In this document: piece by piece, positions 5,476 through 10,297 of the stretch
Layout of the letters: each line of letters starts with the position of its first letter
How positions within the stretch are numbered: the first letter of the stretch is position 1
NCBI GenBank assembly: GCA_030045295.1
Contig: JASIGD010000643.1
Coordinates: 1-10,297, forward strand
Direction of reading: 5' to 3'
DNA from: Streptosporangiaceae bacterium
GTDB taxonomy: Bacteria > Actinomycetota > Actinomycetes > Streptosporangiales > Streptosporangiaceae
Length of the DNA: 10,297 nucleotides
Notes under the pieces: generated by a model
Told to the model about the DNA's origin: nothing
What the model saw: the letters and a program-made list of their open reading frames with translations, nothing else
Database searches by the model: none
Position numbers and translations under genes: made by a program

Positions 5476-6840
5476 CTACAGCGGCGGGCCGGCCTTGAGG
5501 ACCAGGTTGCTGGTCGTGCGCTGGCCCGACGGGCTGACCCAGGTTACGGAGATCGCGGCCCCCGGCCGGTACTTGGACACCACGCCGGTCAGGTCCTGCG
5601 GCGAGCCGATGGCCTGCCCGTTCACGGCGGTGATGACGGATCCGGCCGTCATGCCCGCGGCCGCGGCCGGGCCGCCGCAGATGACCCCCACGATCAGGGT
5701 GCCCGAGCTGACCGACGCGATGGTCGAAGGCGCGGTCAGGTCGCGGTCGTTGCTGTAGCAGCTCTGGTTGCCGCTCCCGCCGAACCCGCCGAAGCCGCTC
5801 CCGCCGAACCCGCCCAACCCGCCGCCGCTCTCCTGCTCGGCCTGGGCCTGCGGACTGCTGTCCGACCCCTGCGCGATGTAGATCCCCATGAAGGGCGGGT
5901 AGCCGATCGTGACGGTCGAACTGGCCTGGCCAGCGGCGATCTCCCGGGCGACGGTCAGGGCGGTGTCGATCGGGATCGCGAAGCCGGCCGAGTTCTGCTG
6001 CACCGAGAAGCCTTCGCCGCTGCCCGCGGTAATCATGCCGATGGCCTGGCCGGCGGAGTTGGCCAGCGGGCCGCCGGAGTCGCCGGAGATGATCTGCGCG
6101 TTCGTCTCGATCATCCCGTGCAGGGTCTCGGAGGTGATCGAGCCGCCCTGGTCACTGGCGGTAATGGTCTGGTTCAGCGCGGTCACCTGGCCGGCCGCCG
6201 GGACGATGGCGCTCTGCCCTTCGGCGTTGCCCATGGCCACGACCGATGCGCCCGACTTGACCGTGGCGGAGTCGCCAAGCGGGACCGTGTGCAGGCCGGA
6301 CGCGCCTTGCAGCTGGATCAGGGCGATATCCCCGGTCACGTCGTAACCGACGACCTTCGCCTGGTAGGTGTGGCCGGTCGAGACGTCCGTCGCGGTGATC
6401 GAGGTAGCGTCCTCGATGACGTGGTTGTTGGTCAGCACCAGGCCATCGGAGTTGATCACCATGCCGGTGCCCGCGGCCTCCTCGCTGTTGTACTGGAGGG
6501 TGGTATCGATGATCACCAGGCCCTGCTTGACCTTGTCCACGATCGCCGTCTCGCCCGAGGTCGTGCCGGAACCGCTGCTGGGCGTCGGTACCGCGCTGCT
6601 TGGCAGGGGCGCCGGGACCTGGCCGCTGCTGGTCGGCTGCGGCGCCGCCGAGGTGTTGGACGCGGGGTGGTACAGGGCCACAACCGAGCCGGCGCCCAGC
6701 GCTCCCGCGACCAGGGCCACGGCCACGTAGCCGAGCAGCCCGACGCGGCGCCTGGGCGGCCTGGGCGGCATCGGCGGCAGTGGCGAGGTCGTCCCGTAAT
6801 CGCTCATGGGCGGCTGGCCGTAGCCGCTGTAGTCCTGCAT
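5476..6840 (-). CDS. Membrane-anchored HtrA-like serine protease with PDZ domain
   Basis: This 454-residue trypsin-fold protease belongs to the DegP/HtrA-type S1C group. The cytoplasmic N-terminus is rich in Gly, Tyr and Pro and ends in RPPRRR. One membrane segment follows at about residues 35-57 (GLLGYVAVALVAGALGAGSV), then a Pro/Ser linker, so the protease domain faces outside. The catalytic triad is visible: H140 in TNNHVIED, D171 in VTGDIALIQL and S255 in SGDSGGP. The C-terminal PDZ region (about 312-447) is split by a Gly/Phe-rich stretch (GGLGGFGGSGFGGFGGSG) and holds two cysteines (C361, C388) that could bond. ATG at 6838-6840 is preferred because AAGG lies ten bases upstream; a GTG nine bases earlier sits too close to it. 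It is monocistronic, and its role is probably envelope protein quality control. Confidence 0.92.
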   Translation of the reverse strand: MQDYSGYGQPPMSDYGTTSPLPPMPPRPPRRRVGLLGYVAVALVAGALGAGSVVALYHPASNTSAAPQPTSSGQVPAPLPSSAVPTPSSGSGTTSGETAIVDKVKQGLVIIDTTLQYNSEEAAGTGMVINSDGLVLTNNHVIEDATSITATDVSTGHTYQAKVVGYDVTGDIALIQLQGASGLHTVPLGDSATVKSGASVVAMGNAEGQSAIVPAAGQVTALNQTITASDQGGSITSETLHGMIETNAQIISGDSGGPLANSAGQAIGMITAGSGEGFSVQQNSAGFAIPIDTALTVAREIAAGQASSTVTIGYPPFMGIYIAQGSDSSPQAQAEQESGGGLGGFGGSGFGGFGGSGNQSCYSNDRDLTAPSTIASVSSGTLIVGVICGGPAAAAGMTAGSVITAVNGQAIGSPQDLTGVVSKYRPGAAISVTWVSPSGQRTTSNLVLKAGPPL

Positions 6841-6951
6841 CTGAATCACGCCTTAGGTCGGGCGTCCGGATGTTTACTTCCAGTGAGCCCCACGAAGCTG
6901 ATGAACACCTGAAGGCTCGCTCCAGATTCCCGCTTGCCTGTGACGCTGGCG

Positions 6952-7125
6952 TTATGCGGACAGCCGCTTGCCGGGCCCTTCCGGGCGTTCCGCGGGCTCT
7001 CGGGCCTGCGGGCTCGTTTCCGGCCCGCGGCGCCGTTGGTCCACCCGGCCCAGCGCGTCTTCCAGCAGCCCGAGGGCAAGCTGCCTGGACAGCTTAGCCC
7101 TGCGTTTCCGGCGTTTCCGCCACAC
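6952..7125 (-). CDS. Possible small basic protein of 57 residues
   Basis: No family recognised. On the minus strand a GTG at 7123-7125, with AGAGG eight bases upstream, opens a frame ending at TAA 6952-6954. The N-terminus is very basic (WRKRRKRRAKLSRQLALGLL), followed by a probable amphipathic helix and a Pro/Glu/Arg-rich tail ending KRLSA. About 80% of third codon positions are G or C, no better than its surroundings, and other frames are also open here. It lies in the 443-bp gap between the two proteases, upstream of the HtrA-like gene. The gap otherwise shows only the repeat and hairpin listed separately. Confidence 0.2.
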   Translation of the reverse strand: MWRKRRKRRAKLSRQLALGLLEDALGRVDQRRRGPETSPQAREPAERPEGPGKRLSA

Positions 7126-7226
7126 TCCGGGACCCTCTCCGTGTCGTTCCGCAGTCCACGATCTGCACACCTGCCCGACAGGCCGACAGTCACTCGCGCG
7201 CCGGGCGCGGACTTCTCAGTGAAAGG

Positions 7227-7246
7227 TCTGTGACGATCTGTGATAA
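7227..7246. repeat. Tandem 10-bp direct repeat, possible operator
   Basis: TCTGTGACGA (7227-7236) is followed at once by TCTGTGATAA (7237-7246), two copies sharing TCTGTGA one helical turn apart. The flanking DNA (7240-7275) is unusually AT-rich for this window. It could be a regulator site or promoter part; no gene start nearby clearly uses it. Confidence 0.3.
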
Positions 7247-7258
7247 GAATATACCCCT

Positions 7259-7278
7259 GCCGATCGATAAATATCGGC
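7259..7278 (-). terminator. Possible weak terminator hairpin after the sedolisin gene
   Basis: GCCGAT (7259-7264) and ATCGGC (7273-7278) form a six-base stem with an eight-base AT-rich loop, starting five bases beyond the sedolisin stop. The sequence after it on the minus strand is AT-rich (GTATATTCTTATC) but not a clean U-run. The stem is short, so its function is uncertain. Confidence 0.3.
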
Positions 7279-7283
7279 GCATC

Positions 7284-8783
7284 TCAGTGGCTAGCCGGGC
7301 GGGGGCTGGCCGGGCGGGAGCTGCCCGGGCTGGGGCTATCCGGGCCGGGGCTGGCCAGGCGGGCCAGTTCGGGGACGAAGTACGGCGCGTCGATCGTGCC
7401 GACCCCCGAGGCCAGGTTGTAGCCGGGCCCGGCGCGGAAACCCGGCACGGTGTGCTTGCGCCCGCCCTGCTCGAACGACACCGTGTTGTTTCCCGAGGTG
7501 ACATCGACGATGCCCGGCGCGTGCTCGGCCGACAGCTGGTACAAGGCCGGGTTGATCAGTCCCAGGGGGTGCCCCGCCACCTGGTCGGCGAGGGCGACGA
7601 CACCCGCGAACAGCGGAGTGGCCTCGCTGGTGCCGCAGGTCGGGGACCAGCCGACGGGAGCGCCGGCGAAGGTGTTGTAGATGTCCACCGAACCGTCGCA
7701 GGCGGCGCTCATCGAGATATCCGGCACGCCGCGGCGGTCGCCGACGACGCCGCGCACGCCGTTCTGGTACCAGGGGCGGCTGAAGAAGATGGACGTGCCG
7801 CCGCCGCTAGCCAGCGGGTTCGGGCCGGGGTTGCCGTCGACGAACACGTTCGTCGCCTTGTTGTAGGTGTCGTTCCACACGGTCGGGGCGGTCGGGTTGC
7901 CCTGGGCGTTGAAGTGCAGCTGAGTCCCCCCGACCCCGGTCACCAGCGGGTCGCTGTCCGGCCACGAGGTCACCGGGAACAGGTAGTAGGTCGTCTCGTC
8001 CAGCTTGACGTCGGCGGCGCCCGAGTCGCCCGAGGCGGTGAGCACGGTGACGTGGTCCTCGTCGGCCAGCTGGTAGGCGCCGCGCAGCGCCTCGACCGCC
8101 TTCTGGCTCGGGAAGGTTTCCTCGGTGGCGCCAAAGCTCTGGCTGATCACGTCCGGGTGATAGTGCTTAAGCACGTACTCCTCGGCCGTGATTATCTGTG
8201 GGAAGCCGTGTACTCCCTCGGTCTCCGATACCGGCGTCTCGGCCAGCAGGATCTTTGCTCCGGGTGCGATCGTGTGCGCGTACTCCACGTCTAGCGTGGT
8301 CTCTTCGGCCCAGCCGACCATGTCGGAGTTGGCCGGGTTGTAGGCGGGGACCCGGCCGGCGGGCTGGATGATCTGGAAACTCGGCGGGGCGGGCAGGCCG
8401 AACGTCTGGTCGAAGACGCGCAGGTCGTTTGCGATGGTGGGCGAGCCGTAGGAGTCGACGATGACGATCGTCGTGCCCTTGCCGGTCACGCCGCGGGCGT
8501 ACAGCGCGGGCAGGTTGTACGCCCGTCTGATTTGGGCCGGCTGGAAGCACGCAACCTTGTAGGCTTTCTCACAGTCGGCCGTGCTGGGCGGACCCGCCTG
8601 CGCCCGGCCGATACGGATGACGCCTGGCTGGAGGATCACGTCAGCCAGGGCGGAGCCTGTCGCCGCGGGACCCGCGGCGAGCGACCCAGGCGGCGCCGAT
8701 CCGGGTCCGGATCCCGCCGCTACGAGAGCCGTGGTGAGACCGCAAACAGCGAACGCGACCGCCGCCGGCCTCGCCAGCTGCAT
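7284..8783 (-). CDS. Secreted sedolisin (S53 family) serine-carboxyl peptidase
   Basis: This is a 499-residue secreted protease. The signal peptide is MQLARPAAVAFAVCGLTTAL plus a small-residue region. The S53 domain starts near residue 80 (FQPAQIRRAYNLPALYARGV). The catalytic set is visible: E161 and D165 in EETTLDVEYAH, oxyanion aspartate D253 in TASGDSGAAD, and nucleophile S386 in CGTSEATP. The calcium site is suggested by IVDVTSG (D427) and YNLASGVGTID. Cysteine pairs C71/C80 and C362/C383 may be disulfides. The large Pro-kumamolisin activation domain is absent; only about 55 residues separate the signal peptide from the catalytic domain. The tail is a Pro/Ser repeat (SPGPDSPSPGSSRPASPRPA). 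ATG at 8781-8783 is chosen for the GGAGGAG site eight bases upstream and the signal peptide. Confidence 0.92.
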   Translation of the reverse strand: MQLARPAAVAFAVCGLTTALVAAGSGPGSAPPGSLAAGPAATGSALADVILQPGVIRIGRAQAGPPSTADCEKAYKVACFQPAQIRRAYNLPALYARGVTGKGTTIVIVDSYGSPTIANDLRVFDQTFGLPAPPSFQIIQPAGRVPAYNPANSDMVGWAEETTLDVEYAHTIAPGAKILLAETPVSETEGVHGFPQIITAEEYVLKHYHPDVISQSFGATEETFPSQKAVEALRGAYQLADEDHVTVLTASGDSGAADVKLDETTYYLFPVTSWPDSDPLVTGVGGTQLHFNAQGNPTAPTVWNDTYNKATNVFVDGNPGPNPLASGGGTSIFFSRPWYQNGVRGVVGDRRGVPDISMSAACDGSVDIYNTFAGAPVGWSPTCGTSEATPLFAGVVALADQVAGHPLGLINPALYQLSAEHAPGIVDVTSGNNTVSFEQGGRKHTVPGFRAGPGYNLASGVGTIDAPYFVPELARLASPGPDSPSPGSSRPASPRPASH

Positions 8784-8971
8784 GAACGACTCCTCCCTCG
8801 GCCTCGACGACCATAACACGCATAATCGGATAAGAACACGATCAAACGGCGGGATCCGCCAGGTGGCCTGTAACGGCGCTCCCGCTGTACGCTTGTCGAC
8901 CGTCATGTGACGGGGTGGGCCTGATCAGCACACTGGGTTGACGAGCGTCACGACGGGCAGAGGGGAGCATC
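8784..8971. promoter_or_regulatory. Divergent intergenic region with a short palindrome
   Basis: These 188 bp separate the leftward sedolisin gene from the rightward mreB-like gene and must hold promoters for both. An AT-rich patch at 8814-8850 is the likely sedolisin promoter zone, but no hexamer pair stands out. CCGTCA-TG-TGACGG (8900-8913) is an inverted repeat that could be a dimeric regulator site for the mreB-like gene. AGGGGAG just before ATG 8972 is its ribosome site. Confidence 0.35.
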
Positions 8972-9988
8972 ATGCGCCTCCGAAGTAGCGTGGCCATCGA
9001 CCTCGGTACGGTCAACACGCTCGTCTGGGTCGCTGGGCGAGGCATCGTGCTCGAAGAGCCCAGCGCGATCGCCATCGACACGGCCATCGGCAAGGTCGCC
9101 GCGGTCGGCGCGGCCGCGGATGCGCTGTCGGACAAGGAACCGCAGGATATCCAGGTGATCCACCCGCTGCGCGACGGGGTGGTCGCCGATCTGGACGCGA
9201 CCGCGGCCATGCTGCACGGTTTCCTGCATCAGGCGCGCCGACGCGTCAGCCTGCTGCGGCCGCAAGCCCTGGTGTGCGTGCCGAGCGGCGCCACGCCGGT
9301 CGAGCGGCGGTCCATCGTCGCGGCACTGGGCGTCCGCCGGCCCAGGTACAGCGTGCGGCTGGTCGACGAGCCGGTGGCCGCGGCGGCCGGCGCCGGGTTC
9401 GACCTGAACGGCGGGGCGGGCGGCTTCGTAGTCGACATCGGCGGCGGGACCACCGAAGTCGCGGCGGTTGCGGGCTGGCGGGTCGTCCGGGCGGAGTCGC
9501 TGCGCAAGGCGGGCAACGCGATGGACGACGCGATCATGCAGGCCGCGCGGTCCGAGCTCGGCCTGATCATCAGCCAGCGAGCCGCCCGGCAGCTCAAGAT
9601 GACGCTGGGGGTCACCGGCGGGGCGGAAGGCTGGGCGGAGGCGGTCGGCCTCGACGCCGGGCAGCGGACCCCGCGCACGGAATACGTGCCCGGGAAGCTG
9701 GTGGCGGGCGCGCTCGAGCCCATCGTCGCGGCGATCGCCGCGACGGTGCACGAGATCTTGTCCAACATCCCGGCCGGCCTGGCCGAGGACGTGGTCCGCG
9801 GCAAGATCCGGCTGGCCGGCGGCGGCGCGCTGCTGCCCGGCCTGGTGAGCCGGATCGAGACCGCCGCCGGCATCGGCGCGGTCCTGGTGGAGGACCCACT
9901 GCGCTGCGTGGTCCGCGGCGCGGCGGAGATCCTGGAGCGCGACGACCAGGGCGAGGGCAGGCACTCCGGGCCCGGCCTGCGCCAGTAG
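8972..9988 (+). CDS. mreB: MreB-like actin homologue
   Basis: This 338-residue cytoplasmic ATPase of the MreB branch of the actin/Hsp70 fold has typical MreB length. Motifs in order are phosphate-1 AIDLGTVNTLVW (residues 8-19), the MreB block IHPLRDGVVADLDATAAML (63-81), CVPSGATPVERRS (102-114), DEPVAAAAGAG (132-142), phosphate-2 VVDIGGGTTEVA (153-164), GNAMDDAI (181-188) and adenosine motif LAGGGALLPGL (281-291). MreB polymerises at the membrane and guides wall synthesis; in filamentous actinobacteria such proteins can also serve spore-wall assembly. The start is ATG 8972 with AGGGGAG four bases upstream. mreC, mreD, pbp2 and rodA are not adjacent; the gene stands alone between the divergent sedolisin gene and a convergent permease gene, so it may be an accessory paralogue. 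Confidence 0.9.
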   Translation: MRLRSSVAIDLGTVNTLVWVAGRGIVLEEPSAIAIDTAIGKVAAVGAAADALSDKEPQDIQVIHPLRDGVVADLDATAAMLHGFLHQARRRVSLLRPQALVCVPSGATPVERRSIVAALGVRRPRYSVRLVDEPVAAAAGAGFDLNGGAGGFVVDIGGGTTEVAAVAGWRVVRAESLRKAGNAMDDAIMQAARSELGLIISQRAARQLKMTLGVTGGAEGWAEAVGLDAGQRTPRTEYVPGKLVAGALEPIVAAIAATVHEILSNIPAGLAEDVVRGKIRLAGGGALLPGLVSRIETAAGIGAVLVEDPLRCVVRGAAEILERDDQGEGRHSGPGLRQ

Positions 9989-9990
9989 GG

Positions 9991-10042
9991 ACCCCGGGGG
10001 GCGGGTCCCCTCGGGAGGGGACCTCGGGGTCGCCCCCCGGGG
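9991..10042. terminator. GC-rich nested hairpin, probable bidirectional terminator
   Basis: An outer pair CCCCGGGGGGC (9992-10002) and GCCCCCCGGGG (10032-10042) encloses an inner stem GGTCCCCT (10004-10011) / AGGGGACC (10016-10023) with loop CGGG. GACCCCG near 9990-9996 can alternatively pair with CGGGGTC at 10025-10031. It begins three bases after the mreB-like stop, between convergent genes. There is no T-run, as in many actinobacterial terminators. Confidence 0.7.
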
Positions 10043-10051
10043 CCAGCGCCG

Positions 10052-10131
10052 CCTACTCCGCCAGCTGGCTACTCCGTCGGCTGGCTACTCCGTCGGCTGG
10101 CTACTCCGTCGGCTGGCTACTCCATCGGCTG
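10052..10131. repeat. Five 16-bp tandem repeats, each with an in-unit stop codon
   Basis: The unit GCTACTCCGTCGGCTG occurs at 10068, 10084 and 10100, with one change at 10116 and a 13/16 copy at 10052. On the minus strand the unit reads CAGCCGACGGAGTAGC, i.e. Gln-Pro-Thr-Glu-stop plus one base. The unit at 10116-10131 holds the real end (QPME, stop) of the FtsX-type gene, so the last codons have been copied repeatedly beyond the stop. Confidence 0.9.
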
Positions 10132-10297
10132 GCGGGTGATCGCGGACGGCTCGCGGCCGGCCAGCAGCCAGCCGGCGGCCGTCGCGACGAGCGGCAGCCC
10201 GATGAGCATCACGAGCAGGTTCCAGGTCGGGACGGAGCCCAGCTCGCCCAGGCCGTCCAGGTGGTTGGCGAAGGAGAAGGCGGCCGAGCCGAGGTAG
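10117..10297 (-). CDS. C-terminus of an FtsX-type ABC transporter permease (partial)
   Basis: Only the last 59 residues are in the window; the gene enters from the right edge. A loop segment (YLGSAAFSFANHLDGLGELG) leads to a final membrane helix (TWNLLVMLIGLPLVATAAGWL), then LAGREPSAITRQPME and TAG at 10117-10119. The closing 'AGREPSA..RQP' pattern is characteristic of the last cytoplasmic turn of actinobacterial FtsX-like permeases of the MacB type. Such proteins work with an ABC ATPase, often in lipid, peptide or antibiotic handling; the partner is not in view. The stop codon lies within the 16-bp tandem repeat. Confidence 0.75.
   Translation of the reverse strand, partial: YLGSAAFSFANHLDGLGELGSVPTWNLLVMLIGLPLVATAAGWLLAGREPSAITRQPME

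Noticed and set aside
4173..5498. 441-codon plus-strand open frame across the lipoprotein gene and riboswitch
   Set aside because: Low-complexity Arg/Gly/Val/Asp translation with no domain; it is a shadow of the real minus-strand gene.
8784..8906. Upstream GTG/ATG starts extending the sedolisin by 41 residues
   Set aside because: They would place the signal peptide internally and ignore the strong GGAGGAG site before 8783.
8948..9964. 338-codon minus-strand frame opposite the mreB-like gene
   Set aside because: Complement shadow of a gene with all MreB motifs; no ribosome site and no recognisable domain.
10052..10131. CRISPR array
   Set aside because: Units are head-to-tail with no spacers and match the adjacent gene's own end.

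Overview
The window is high-GC DNA with GTG starts, little space between genes, leaderless-looking starts and U-tract-free hairpins. This points to a filamentous or Streptosporangiales-like actinobacterium; the genus cannot be read from the sequence.

Layout. (1) Bases 1-717 hold decayed or partial material. There is the start of an acidic minus-strand protein that seems to change frame, a well-expressed-looking CsbD-type start that loses its homology after about 17 codons, and a 20-bp-class hairpin at 576-621. (2) Bases 718-2290 read rightward: a leaderless cobalamin-binding protein without a signal peptide, then an overlapping pair made of a winged-helix regulator and a one-pass membrane coiled-coil protein. 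(3) Bases 2274-5390 read leftward as a B12 uptake operon. A cobalamin riboswitch with a visible ribosome-site-sequestering platform is followed by a lipoprotein binding protein, a BtuC-type permease and a BtuD-type ATPase. The last two genes overlap by 4 bp, and the ATPase end overlaps the end of the rightward pair by 17 bp. (4) Bases 5476-6840 (minus) encode a membrane-anchored HtrA-like serine protease with an interrupted PDZ domain. (5) Bases 7284-8783 (minus) encode a secreted sedolisin (S53) without a visible propeptide domain. (6) Bases 8972-9988 (plus) encode an MreB-like actin homologue with no mreCD beside it. (7) A GC-rich double hairpin, then five 16-bp tandem repeats that each carry a stop codon, lead into the 3' end of an FtsX-type permease gene on the minus strand that leaves the window.

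How the genes work together. The coherent system is B12 acquisition. The riboswitch, lipoprotein, permease and ATPase form a BtuFCD-type importer. The separate cytoplasmic-looking cobalamin-binding protein lies beyond the ATPase on the opposite strand and may handle or sense cobamides inside the cell. The wHTH plus membrane coiled-coil pair sits between them; its function is unknown. The two secreted or surface proteases and the MreB-like protein are cell-envelope functions with no evident tie to B12. Nothing here is clearly an undescribed system. The best leads are the two-state riboswitch platform, the regulator/membrane pair, the broken genes at the left edge, the long isolated hairpin and the stop-codon tandem repeat.
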